From NCBI GenBank assembly GCA_007120675.1, contig SKNE01000220.1:1-9230 (forward strand): a stretch of DNA of 9,230 bases. The letters run 5' to 3'. Made by a program: the position numbers and the translations under genes. How positions within the stretch are numbered: the stretch's first letter is position 1; each line of letters begins with the position of its first letter. The notes beneath the pieces were generated by a model. That model was not told the origin of the DNA. It was given only the letters and a program-made list of their open reading frames with translations, and ran no database searches. This document shows, piece by piece, positions 1 through 7,602 of this stretch. Origin of the DNA: Bacteroidales bacterium (GTDB taxonomy: Bacteria; Bacteroidota; Bacteroidia; Bacteroidales; UBA7960).

Positions 1-1
1 C

Positions 2-958
2 ACGGGTGGCACATTTCTGCATTCATCCAGGACCAGGCCAAGCCATGTGCCGGCCAAGTTTGTCCCGTCGCACCATCAGGATACATACAAGGCAGAGGTT
101 AACGACCTGACCCCGGAGGTTCTGAAGAATATCGACTTCCTGGGGATCGACTTCCTGATCCCCATCGGTGGGGACGATACCCTGAGCTATGCGGTGCGTA
201 TGTACCAGGAAGGCATGAAGGTGGTGGCCATCCCCAAGACGATGGACAACGACGTTCCCGGCACCGATTACTGCATCGGCTTTAGTACCTGTGTGACACG
301 TACCATCCACCTGGCCAACCTTTTGCGCACCTCTGCAGGCTCCCACGAACGGATCCTGGTGATGGAGGTCTTTGGCCGCTATGCCGGCTACACAGCCCTG
401 CTTCCAACCATGGCGGGAGCTGCCAACCGTTGCGTGATTCCTGAATACAAGTTTAACATGGAGCACCTGACGGAATTGCTGGTGGAGGACAGGCGCAAGA
501 ACCCCAGCAACTACTCCGTGGTGCTCGTATCGGAAGGCGCCAGCTTTGAAGGGGTGGACATGATGTTCCAGAGCGCAGAAAAAGACATGTATGGTCACGC
601 CAAACTGGGTGGTATCGGTGATGCAGTATCTGCCCGCATCAAGGAGCTGAGTCCAAAATTTAACAAGGGCCACCGCATCGATACCATCAACCAGTACCTG
701 GGCTACCTGGTGCGGTCGGGAGACCCCGATGCCATCGACAGCATTGTGCCCATGGCCTACGGAAACCTGGCCCTCGACCTGGTGCTCAAAGGGATCCATG
801 GCCGGCTGGTGATCCTCAAAAACGGCCGTTATGACAATATGCCCGTGGATATCGTGACCAGCACCAATAAGCTGGTGGACGTGGAAAAACACTACAACAC
901 CAAACGCCTTCGTCCCGTTTACGAGTCATTCATTGACAAGCCCTTATTCCTCATTTAG
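2..958 (+). CDS. 6-phosphofructokinase, probably pyrophosphate-dependent (5' end outside window)
   Basis: Phosphofructokinase of the PfkA superfamily, which phosphorylates fructose 6-phosphate to fructose 1,6-bisphosphate in cytoplasmic glycolysis. The frame is open to the left edge, so the gene is cut by the window; 318 codons remain and probably some 70 N-terminal residues with the first glycine-rich loop are missing. A GTG at 47 lies inside the conserved domain and is not the real start, because the residues before it (GGTFLHSSRTRP) match the usual family segment. Visible motifs are GGDDT (bases 167-181), PKTMDND (233-253), the sugar-phosphate motif MEVFGRYAGYTA (from about 364), LVSEGA and LGYLVRSGDPDAID. 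Asp in GGDD (176-178) and Lys in PKT (236-238) occupy the two sites that separate PPi-type enzymes from ATP-type ones (GGDG, PGT), so PPi is the likelier phosphoryl donor; this is inferred from residues only. It is followed by a convergent gene, with no strong plus-strand terminator seen. Confidence 0.93.
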   Translation, partial: TGGTFLHSSRTRPSHVPAKFVPSHHQDTYKAEVNDLTPEVLKNIDFLGIDFLIPIGGDDTLSYAVRMYQEGMKVVAIPKTMDNDVPGTDYCIGFSTCVTRTIHLANLLRTSAGSHERILVMEVFGRYAGYTALLPTMAGAANRCVIPEYKFNMEHLTELLVEDRRKNPSNYSVVLVSEGASFEGVDMMFQSAEKDMYGHAKLGGIGDAVSARIKELSPKFNKGHRIDTINQYLGYLVRSGDPDAIDSIVPMAYGNLALDLVLKGIHGRLVILKNGRYDNMPVDIVTSTNKLVDVEKHYNTKRLRPVYESFIDKPLFLI

Positions 959-994
959 TGTAGTGAATCTCTGCTGAAAAACAGCGTTTCCACC

Positions 995-1027
995 AAAAAA
1001 AACTGCCGGACCTTAGTGGACCGGCAG
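995..1027 (-). terminator. Rho-independent terminator of the DUF4168-like gene
   Basis: Inverted repeat with arms CTGCCGG (1003-1009) and CCGGCAG (1021-1027). It extends through one A-A mismatch to CC/GG around a TTAGT loop (1013-1017). Directly beside the stem on the left are eight A residues (995-1002), which read as eight U residues after the hairpin in minus-strand transcripts. It lies 37 bases downstream of the minus-strand stop codon at 1065. On the plus strand no T-run follows the stem, so it probably serves mainly the minus-strand gene, although the hairpin may also slow transcripts coming from the phosphofructokinase gene. Confidence 0.88.
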
Positions 1028-1064
1028 TGGTGGGATTGGATGGCGTAAAAAACAGCGCCCCTTC

Positions 1065-1520
1065 TTATCGCATTAACTCCTGCACCCTCTGCTGCAGTTC
1101 AGGGTCTTGCTGGAATTCGCGCATGATCACGTCAAAGCGCTCAGGGCTCAATCCTTCGGCCTCAATGGCTTCCTCAAAGATATCCTCCTGCTCCATTTGT
1201 ATCTCTTCTATCACCTGGCTGAGCTTTGCAAAAGCCTCTGCCTCCTCTTCTGTCATTTCAATCTCTTCCACAGGCATCTCCTGGGCCTGCATGGTGATCT
1301 CGTTGAAGCGCATGACGGTCATGTCATGGTTTTCGATCTCCTGGATCATCTGTTGCTGTCCCTGCTGGCTGATGGACATGAGTTGGACGTAAGCGTTGGC
1401 GAAGTTGCGCAGTTCGTCGTCGGTGAAGTCTCCGGCACTTGCCTGCACAGGCATGGTAAAGAGGAACATCAGCGCCACGCTCAGAGTGGCCAGCAATTGA
1501 TTCTTTTTGAAAAAATGCAT
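1065..1520 (-). CDS. Secreted acidic DUF4168-like protein, function unknown
   Basis: A 151-residue exported protein. Residues 1-29 form a signal peptide: a basic start (MHFFKKN), a hydrophobic core, then a small-residue end (VQASA), so the mature protein should be periplasmic or outside the cell. No lipobox cysteine is seen. The mature part begins DFTDDELRNFANAY and ends with EAEGLSPERFDVIMREFQQDPELQQRV, which resembles the DUF4168 pattern of a FAxAY helix early and a GLSxExF...DPELQQRV end. The middle (about 51-120) is helical, rich in Glu, Gln and Met and strongly acidic, with likely coiled-coil character. An ATG at 1613 would give a longer frame, but it lies upstream of the predicted promoter and would bury the signal peptide, so the ATG at 1520 is chosen. 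It appears to be a single-gene transcription unit, divergent from mutS, with its own promoter and terminator. DUF4168 has no established biochemical role that I know of. Confidence 0.82.
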   Translation of the reverse strand: MHFFKKNQLLATLSVALMFLFTMPVQASAGDFTDDELRNFANAYVQLMSISQQGQQQMIQEIENHDMTVMRFNEITMQAQEMPVEEIEMTEEEAEAFAKLSQVIEEIQMEQEDIFEEAIEAEGLSPERFDVIMREFQQDPELQQRVQELMR

Positions 1521-1568
1521 AATTTCTTTTTTTGTTGTAAAAATAATCGGGTTCGACACGTAGTCAGG

Positions 1569-1600
1569 CAAAACTACAAAAGATTTGGCTGGGGGCCAAA
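1569..1600 (-). promoter_or_regulatory. Bacteroidota-type promoter for the DUF4168-like gene
   Basis: Read on the minus strand, TTTG (plus-strand 1597-1600) is followed after exactly 20 bases by TAGTTTTG (plus-strand 1569-1576). This matches the primary sigma-factor consensus described for Bacteroides and Flavobacterium: TTTG or TTG near -33, 19-21 bases, then TAnnTTTG near -7. Transcription would begin near 1562, leaving a leader of about 40 bases before the ATG at 1520. The leader is A/T-rich, and its stretch before the start has no Shine-Dalgarno sequence, as is normal for the phylum. Confidence 0.72.
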
Positions 1601-1719
1601 ACATGGCGATCATTTAACATACGTTATGAGCCGTGGCAAATTCTCTCTCTACGTGATATTGTGTGGGTTAAACATGGGCTGGAGAGACGAACGCCAGCAC
1701 AACACTCGGTCAAAATGCT

Positions 1720-1727
1720 TACTTTTG
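1720..1727 (+). promoter_or_regulatory. Possible -7 element for mutS (TACTTTTG)
   Basis: TACTTTTG matches the Bacteroidota -7 consensus TAnnTTTG exactly and lies 23 bases before the mutS GTG, so transcription could begin about 15-18 bases before the start codon. A TTTG -33 element is not present 19-21 bases upstream, where the sequence reads around CGCCAGCAC, so the site is incomplete and might be weak or need an activator. The rest of the 230-bp divergent region (1521-1750) shows no other clear element for mutS, no RNA gene and no strong hairpin. Confidence 0.42.
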
Positions 1728-1750
1728 CTTTAACAAATAGGGCTTAAGCT

Positions 1751-4375
1751 GTGGCAAAAACCGCGTCCAAGACAGTTGACACGCCCCTGATGCGGCAGTA
1801 TTACGGCATCAAGGCAAAACATCCCGATGCCCTTCTGCTTTTCAGGGTGGGCGATTTTTACGAGACCTTTGGTGAAGATGCCATCAAGACATCGGAGATA
1901 CTGGGGATCGTTCTAACCCGCCGTGCCAACGGAGCCGCTTCCTATGTGGAGCTCGCCGGCTTTCCCCATCATGCCCTGGACACCTACCTTCCCAAGCTGG
2001 TGCGTGCAGGCCAGCGGGTGGCCATCTGCGATCAGCTGGAGGATCCCAAACAGGCCAAGAAGATCGTGAAACGGGGGGTCACGGAGTTGGTAACCCCTGG
2101 TGTTGCCTTCAGCGACAAGGTGTTGAACCACAAGGAAAACAATTTTCTTGCCGCCCTGCATTTTGCCGGGAACCAAACGGGCATCGCCTTCCTGGATGTG
2201 TCCACCGGTGAATTCCTTTGTGACCAGGGACATCCCGAATATATCGATAAACTTTTACAGGGTTTTCGGCCCAGCGAAGTGGTGGTGCAGAAAAAGAACC
2301 TGAAGGAGCTTCACAGGCTATTTCCCGGCAGGTACCACGTGAGTGGCCTGGACGACTGGGTCTTTACCCGTGAATTCGCTGACGACCTGCTCCTGAAGCA
2401 GTTTGGCACGGTTTCTTATAAGGGCTTTGGTGTCGACACACTGAACGAGGGGATCATCGCATCGGGAGCCATCATGCAGTACCTGGCAGATACCCACCAT
2501 GACCGGACCGGTCATATCAACGGCCTATCGCGCATTGATGAAAGCCGCTATGTGTGGCTGGATAAGTTCACCATCCGCAACCTGGAGATCCTGGACTCCA
2601 TCAATGAGGACGCCACCACATTGAAGGATGTGCTGGACCATACGCTCACCCCCATGGGCAGCCGGCTTTTAAAACGCTGGATCATCCTGCCCCTGAAAGA
2701 TAAAAATGGGATCGCTGAACGCCACGATGTGGTAGAATACATGATGGCCCATCCCGATGTGGCCGATGAGTTGTCGGACAGGCTCAGGCAGCTGGGCGAC
2801 ATGGAGCGGCTGATTTCCAAAGTGGCGGTGGGGAAGGTGAACCCCCGTGAGCTGATGCAACTCAGGTTGGCACTGGATGTAACCGGTCCCATAGCCAGCC
2901 TGTGCCATGACAGCGGTTGTGGGCCCCTGCAGAAGCTGGCCGATAAGCTGAACCCTTGTGACGCACTGCGCGAACGCATAGGCCGTGAGCTCAGGGAAGA
3001 TCCGCCGGCTGTGCTTTCAAAGGGGCAGGTGATGGCTGACGGGGTTTCGGAAGCGCTGGATGATCTCCGCCGGGTCGCCTTTTCAGGGAAGGATTACCTG
3101 GCCTCTTTGCGACAGCGTGAAGCGGAGCGCACCGGCATTCCATCCATCAAGATATCTTTCAACCAGGTGTTTGGCTATTACCTGGAAGTAACCAATACCC
3201 ATAAGGACAAGGTGCCGGATGACTGGCAGAGAAAGCAGACGCTCACCAACGCTGAGCGCTATATTACGCCCGAGCTCAAGGAGTACGAGGAAAAGATCCT
3301 CAGCGCCGAGGAAAAGATACAGGCACTGGAGGAGCAGCTCTACAGGGATTTGGTGGCGGCCGCGTCGGATTACGTGGAAAGCATACAGGTGAATGCCAGG
3401 GTGCTGGCACGGATGGATTGCCTGCTGGGTTTTGCCCGCATCGCCAGCCAGTACAATTATGTGCGTCCCGTTTTGAATGATTCACTTACACTGGACATCA
3501 GGGATGGCCGCCACCCGGTGATTGAGCAGCAACTGCCACCTGGCGAGCAGTATGTAGCCAATGATGTGCTATTGGATGGGGAGAACCAGCAGATCATCAT
3601 CATCACCGGTCCCAATATGTCGGGTAAGTCGGCCCTGCTGCGGCAAACGGGACTCATCGTGCTGATGGCTCAGATGGGGTGTTTCGTTCCGGCCCGCAGT
3701 GCCTCCATCGGGATTGTGGACAAGATCTTCACCCGGGTGGGTGCATCGGACAATATATCATCCGGTGAATCGACCTTTATGGTGGAGATGAACGAGACGG
3801 CCAGCATCCTGAACAACATCTCCGACCGCAGCCTGATCCTGCTGGATGAGATAGGGCGCGGCACCAGCACATACGATGGCATAAGCATCGCCTGGGCCAT
3901 CGCTGAATTCCTGCACGAGCATCCGCTGTTCAGGGCCAAAACCCTCTTTGCCACACACTACCACGAGCTCAATGAGATGGCTGCCTCGTTTCCACGGATA
4001 AAGAACTTCAACGTGTCTGTGAAGGAGGTGCGCAAACAGGTGATCTTTTTACGCAAACTGGAGCCGGGTGGCAGCGAACACTCTTTTGGCATCCATGTGG
4101 CGCGCATGGCCGGGATGCCCGCAACGGTGATTGACAGGGCCAACAGCATCATGGCCCGGCTGGAGAAGTCACACAGCCACGAGGAACTCACCGGCAAAGG
4201 GAGCAAAGCAAGGAAGACGGAAAAGAAAGGCGATTACCAGCTAAGTTTCTTTCAGCTGGACGATCCACTGCTTCAGCAGATCAAAGAAGACATCCTCCAC
4301 ACAGACATTGACACCCTGACCCCCGTGGAGGCGCTCATGAAACTTAACGAGATCAAGCGGCTGCTGGGGAAATAG
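1751..4375 (+). CDS. mutS: DNA mismatch repair protein MutS
   Basis: Full-length MutS of 874 residues (E. coli has 853), which recognises mismatches and small loops and starts mismatch repair with MutL. The mismatch-binding Phe-x-Glu motif is F36-Y37-E38 within GDFYETFGEDA, at the same numbering as E. coli. Connector, lever and clamp regions follow, then the ATPase with Walker A GPNMSGKS (620-627), a serine-rich segment SSGESTFMVEM, Walker B and signature DEIGRGTS (699-706) and the THYHEL motif. After a short basic linker there is QLSFF (830-834), a likely sliding-clamp binding peptide, then a C-terminal TPVEALMKLNEIKRLL segment like the tetramer-forming helices. The start is GTG: an in-frame TAA sits two codons upstream, and the next ATG (codon 14) would remove conserved TPLM residues. 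All key residues are intact. No mutL is visible in the window. The gene is divergent from the DUF4168-like gene and convergent with ompH. Confidence 0.98.
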   Translation: MAKTASKTVDTPLMRQYYGIKAKHPDALLLFRVGDFYETFGEDAIKTSEILGIVLTRRANGAASYVELAGFPHHALDTYLPKLVRAGQRVAICDQLEDPKQAKKIVKRGVTELVTPGVAFSDKVLNHKENNFLAALHFAGNQTGIAFLDVSTGEFLCDQGHPEYIDKLLQGFRPSEVVVQKKNLKELHRLFPGRYHVSGLDDWVFTREFADDLLLKQFGTVSYKGFGVDTLNEGIIASGAIMQYLADTHHDRTGHINGLSRIDESRYVWLDKFTIRNLEILDSINEDATTLKDVLDHTLTPMGSRLLKRWIILPLKDKNGIAERHDVVEYMMAHPDVADELSDRLRQLGDMERLISKVAVGKVNPRELMQLRLALDVTGPIASLCHDSGCGPLQKLADKLNPCDALRERIGRELREDPPAVLSKGQVMADGVSEALDDLRRVAFSGKDYLASLRQREAERTGIPSIKISFNQVFGYYLEVTNTHKDKVPDDWQRKQTLTNAERYITPELKEYEEKILSAEEKIQALEEQLYRDLVAAASDYVESIQVNARVLARMDCLLGFARIASQYNYVRPVLNDSLTLDIRDGRHPVIEQQLPPGEQYVANDVLLDGENQQIIIITGPNMSGKSALLRQTGLIVLMAQMGCFVPARSASIGIVDKIFTRVGASDNISSGESTFMVEMNETASILNNISDRSLILLDEIGRGTSTYDGISIAWAIAEFLHEHPLFRAKTLFATHYHELNEMAASFPRIKNFNVSVKEVRKQVIFLRKLEPGGSEHSFGIHVARMAGMPATVIDRANSIMARLEKSHSHEELTGKGSKARKTEKKGDYQLSFFQLDDPLLQQIKEDILHTDIDTLTPVEALMKLNEIKRLLGK

Positions 4376-4455
4376 AACGGTTTTACACGGGGAAGCAGAT
4401 GGGCTTTTCATGGTGTCGCCGCGATCTGTGAGCCGCTACCCGTCTCCTGGCTGGC

Positions 4456-4971
4456 TTACTGACGGTAGCCCATGCGCTGCAGCACGTCGTCGCTCAGGTC
4501 GTAGCGAACGTCCGTGTAGATCATGGCCGCCCCGCCTGCCTTGTCAAAGATCACGGCATAGTTTCCGCGGGAGGCCATCTCTTCCACCGCTTCAAAAACC
4601 CTGTCCTGTATGGGCTGTATCAGCTCCTGCCGTCTGCTGAAAAGGTCTCCCTCACGTCCGAATCGCTGCATCTGCAGCTCCTTGGCTGCCCGCTCCTTGG
4701 CCATGATCTCCTCTTCGCGCTGCCGTTTCATCTCATCAGGCAGCAGGGGGGCTTCGGCCTGGTAGGTGCGGTATAGCCTGTCCACCTCGGCAAACTTATT
4801 TTCCACCTCGGCCTGCCATTGAATGGCCAGCTCCTCCACCTCACGCTCAGCGGCCTGGTATTCGGGAATGTTATCGAGGATGTATTCGGTGTCAATATAG
4901 GCAAAACGCTGCCCTGAAACAGCAAGGGAAATGGCTGTTGCGACGGCAAAAAGAAATAGGTGCTTTTTCAT
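4456..4971 (-). CDS. OmpH/Skp family periplasmic chaperone
   Basis: A 171-residue protein of the OmpH/Skp family. Skp holds unfolded outer-membrane proteins in the periplasm and hands them to the BAM complex. Residues 1-20 are a signal peptide (MKKHLFLFAVATAISLAVSG). The mature start QRFAYIDTEYILDNIPEY is the typical Bacteroidota opening. A long charged helical region follows (about 36-130), with many Glu, Arg, Gln and Ala residues as in the tentacle-like coiled coil of Skp. The C-terminus (YAVIFDKAGGAAMIYTDVRYDLSDDVL) is the conserved strand region that returns to the body. It lies 112 bases downstream of bamA on the same strand and is probably co-transcribed. Many Bacteroidota carry two tandem copies here followed by murI; only one is present, and convergent mutS comes next with an 80-base gap in which I see no strong terminator. 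Confidence 0.93.
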   Translation of the reverse strand: MKKHLFLFAVATAISLAVSGQRFAYIDTEYILDNIPEYQAAEREVEELAIQWQAEVENKFAEVDRLYRTYQAEAPLLPDEMKRQREEEIMAKERAAKELQMQRFGREGDLFSRRQELIQPIQDRVFEAVEEMASRGNYAVIFDKAGGAAMIYTDVRYDLSDDVLQRMGYRQ

Positions 4972-5006
4972 GTCCTTTGAATTGTGTTGCTATTTAACTA
5001 ATTGAA

Positions 5007-5019
5007 GATCATAATGATC
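5007..5019. repeat. Perfect 13-base palindrome between bamA and ompH
   Basis: GATCATAATGATC reads the same on both strands apart from its central base, with six-base arms GATCAT and ATGATC. It lies in the 112-base gap between the bamA stop and the ompH start, 36 bases before the ompH ATG. It is too short, and lacks the T-run, to be an intrinsic terminator. It could be a small operator, an RNA fold near the ompH start, or chance. The rest of the gap shows no match to the Bacteroidota promoter consensus. Confidence 0.35.
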
Positions 5020-5083
5020 CGCATAAATTGAGGCCTGTTTTGTGTTGCTCGTTCCGCTGGCCCTTCCTGGCTGTGGATCGTCC

Positions 5084-7588
5084 CTAATCGATGGTGTGAC
5101 CGATGGAGAAGTGGAACTGGCTGCCGCCGGACCCCGGTCGGCCGGGTATGTCGTCAAAGCCATAACCCCAGTCGATGCCCAGCAGTCCGAACATGGGCAG
5201 GAAGATGCGTGCACCGAAGCCTGCCGACCGTTTGAAGCTGAAGGGTGTGAAGGATTGCAGGTCAGGATAGGCATTCCCCCCCTCGACGAATGCCAGTGCA
5301 TAGATGGTTGCCATGGGGTTCAGGGAGAGGGGGTAACGGAGTTCCATGGTGTATTTATTGTAGGCGTTGGCGCCGATGAACTCACCACGGTCGTCGGTTG
5401 GTGTGAGGGAGTAGTTGGTATAACCCCTGAGGGCAATGATCTCTCGTCCGTCGATCTCCCAGCCAGACAGGCCATCACCACCAAGGTAGAAACGTTCGAA
5501 GGGCGGGTAGCCGATATCGGAGTTGTAGAATCCGAGGAAGCCAAAGCGTATCCTTGCCGTCAGGATCAGGTCTCCCACGATGGGGGTATACCAGTTGCCC
5601 CTGAATTTCCACTTGTGGTATTCAAGCCAGCGGTACTTCTCCTGTGGCGTGGCATCGGAGAGGTCTTTGTCTGCTATCAGGGAATAGGGGGGTGTAACCT
5701 GCAGTGACACGGAAACCTCTGATCCACGGCGTGGGAAGAGGGCGGCGTCTTTGGAGTTGCGGCCAAACACCACGTTGTAGCTCAGGTTATTTGATTGTCC
5801 GTTGTCAAAGATAAAGCGGATGGGACTATTCAGGATGTCGTAATGCTGGTAGTTGATAAACTGCTGCAGGAAGAAGTAGTCGTCCGGGAAGGTGAGCCTT
5901 TTGGAGAGTCCCACCGACGATCCGATGATGGAATAATATCCGTAGTCGGGATGCGTCCTGGCCAGGTTACGCCTGTGCGTGGTTTGATAGAAAGAGACGC
6001 TCAGCGAATTGGGCCGGTTGCCCCCGAGCCAGGGCTCGGTGAAAGAGGCGCTGTAGCTCAGGTAGCCGCGTCCATAAGTCTGCGCCCGCAGCGAGAGACG
6101 TTGTCCGTCGCCCGACGGCAGGGGCCTCCAGGCCTCCCGGTTGAACAGGTTGCGCGTGGAAAAATTGTTGAAGGAGATACCCACGGTGCCGATGATGCGG
6201 TTGGCACCCCATCCGCCCGACAGCTCTATCTGGTCGGAGGAGGTCTCTTCCACCACATATTCCAGGTCCACCGTATTGTCGGCCGGATTGGGAACGGGCC
6301 GTACGTCGATGGTTTCCTGGTCAAAGAAGCCCAGCTGGATGATCTCACGTTGGCTGCGAATGATGGCCGAGCGACTGAAAAGTTGTCCGGGCCGGGTGCG
6401 GATCTCCCGCATGATGACGTGATCGTTGGTGCGCGTATTGCCACTGACAGAGACCCGGTTAATGCGGGCCTGTTCACCCTCGTAAATCCTTATCTCCAAA
6501 TCAATGGAGTCATTTTCAACGGCTACCTCCACGGGGTCCAGCTGGAAAAAGAGATAGCCCACGTCCATGTAAAGTGAACTCACATCACCCTCTTCCATGT
6601 TCATGAAGAGGTTCTTGTCCAGCTTGCTCTGATTGAACACATCCCCCCTGCGTATATTCAGCACCTCGTTGAGGGTCTCCTCGGGGTATACGGTGTTGCC
6701 GACCCAGTCGATGTTCCGGAAATAGTAGGTGGGCCCCTCGTAGATGTAGAGGTCAATCTCTATGCGGTCGTCATCCACAAAATAGACAGAGTCCCTGAGA
6801 ATGGCGGCATCCCTCTTTCCCAGCTCGTTATAGCGACTGATCAGGGTCCGTTTGTCCTCTTCATAATCCTCTTCCACCAGCTTGGAGGAGGTGAAGAGAA
6901 AACGGAGGCTTCTTTCGCGGGTGTTGCGCATGATGCGCTTTATCTGCCTGTCTGAAAGCACCTCATTGCCATGTATGTGGATTTCGCTGATGCGCGTCCT
7001 GTTGCCCCTGTCGATGTGAAACTCCAGGTTGAGGCTGTTGACGCGTGCCGTGTCTTCTATCTGTATGATTTCGATGGATGGGGTGAGGTAGCCCTTGCCG
7101 TGATAATAGCTTTCAATGGTGCTTTCGGCGCGGAACAGCAGGCTTTCGGTGATGACATCATTCCGGATAAGGTTGAGTTTGTCGCGCAGGTCGTCCGCCT
7201 CTGAGCGCCTGATGCCCACAAACTCATACCGCGTGAGCCTGGGCCTCTCCTTGACCTGGATGTCCAGGAAAATCACCTCACCCTGGATGGAGCTCACGCC
7301 AATGCTGATTTCCTGGAAGAGGTTGTTTCGCCAGAGCTGTTGTATGGCGTTGGTGATCTCCTCGCCGGGGACCATGATGCGCTGCCCCACGTTGAGGCGG
7401 CTGGCGATGATCACCACGTTGTCGTTCACAAAGCGGGTGCCGCTGACAGAGATTCCGCCAATCTCATACTCCCTTGGATTCATGGGGTCGATCTGGATCT
7501 GATCGCCCATAAGCACATCCTGGGCAAGGCCGGCCCGGGTGAGCAAAGCAAGCAGAAGAAAAACGAAGATTGGTTGTAGTCTGAACAT
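5084..7588 (-). CDS. bamA: BamA (Omp85) outer-membrane protein assembly factor
   Basis: An 834-residue BamA, the outer-membrane pore protein that folds and inserts beta-barrel proteins. A signal peptide (about 1-22, ending RAGLA) is followed by five POTRA domains at roughly 42-112, 116-194, 198-285, 287-372 and 375-448, shown by repeated starts such as ISVSGTRFVND, ISEIHIHGNEVLSDRQI, FRNIDWVGNTVYPEE and INRVSVSGNTRTND. The rest is a 16-strand-type barrel with LRGY (about 720-723) at the place of the lid-loop VRGF motif and the usual FVEGGNAY and FGARIFLPMFGLLGIDWGYGF segments. The end FHFSIGHTID aligns with the E. coli end FQFNIGKTW, but the final aromatic is replaced by Ile-Asp. The ATG at 7588 is preferred over an in-frame TTG at 7606, which would overlap the uppS stop and add six residues before the signal peptide. 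The gene starts 14 bases after uppS, implying co-transcription. The family is certain; the start is less so. Confidence 0.97.
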   Translation of the reverse strand: MFRLQPIFVFLLLALLTRAGLAQDVLMGDQIQIDPMNPREYEIGGISVSGTRFVNDNVVIIASRLNVGQRIMVPGEEITNAIQQLWRNNLFQEISIGVSSIQGEVIFLDIQVKERPRLTRYEFVGIRRSEADDLRDKLNLIRNDVITESLLFRAESTIESYYHGKGYLTPSIEIIQIEDTARVNSLNLEFHIDRGNRTRISEIHIHGNEVLSDRQIKRIMRNTRERSLRFLFTSSKLVEEDYEEDKRTLISRYNELGKRDAAILRDSVYFVDDDRIEIDLYIYEGPTYYFRNIDWVGNTVYPEETLNEVLNIRRGDVFNQSKLDKNLFMNMEEGDVSSLYMDVGYLFFQLDPVEVAVENDSIDLEIRIYEGEQARINRVSVSGNTRTNDHVIMREIRTRPGQLFSRSAIIRSQREIIQLGFFDQETIDVRPVPNPADNTVDLEYVVEETSSDQIELSGGWGANRIIGTVGISFNNFSTRNLFNREAWRPLPSGDGQRLSLRAQTYGRGYLSYSASFTEPWLGGNRPNSLSVSFYQTTHRRNLARTHPDYGYYSIIGSSVGLSKRLTFPDDYFFLQQFINYQHYDILNSPIRFIFDNGQSNNLSYNVVFGRNSKDAALFPRRGSEVSVSLQVTPPYSLIADKDLSDATPQEKYRWLEYHKWKFRGNWYTPIVGDLILTARIRFGFLGFYNSDIGYPPFERFYLGGDGLSGWEIDGREIIALRGYTNYSLTPTDDRGEFIGANAYNKYTMELRYPLSLNPMATIYALAFVEGGNAYPDLQSFTPFSFKRSAGFGARIFLPMFGLLGIDWGYGFDDIPGRPGSGGSQFHFSIGHTID

Positions 7589-7602
7589 GTAAGGGGCTAT
7601 TT

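Noticed and set aside
23..892. A long minus-strand open frame (289 codons) opposite the phosphofructokinase gene
   Set aside because: It has no recognisable motif and is rich in His, Val and Gly as expected for an antisense shadow of a G/C-rich coding strand; the plus-strand frame carries all the conserved PFK motifs.
971..1060. Small hairpins GCTG-AAAAA-CAGC (974-986) and GGCG...CGCC (about 1042-1059) as a plus-strand terminator for the phosphofructokinase gene
   Set aside because: Stems are only four pairs and no adequate T-run follows on the plus strand; the shared word AAAAACAGCG is too short to count as a repeat.
1521..1613. N-terminal extension of the DUF4168-like protein from an ATG at 1613
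   Set aside because: The extension would place the signal peptide 31 residues inside the protein and would start upstream of the predicted promoter elements at 1569-1600.
5795..6577. A 260-codon plus-strand open frame opposite bamA, and another of 221 codons at 5042-5707
   Set aside because: Both lie wholly or almost wholly antisense to well-conserved bamA codons, show no signal peptide, domain or start context, and fit codon-bias shadows.
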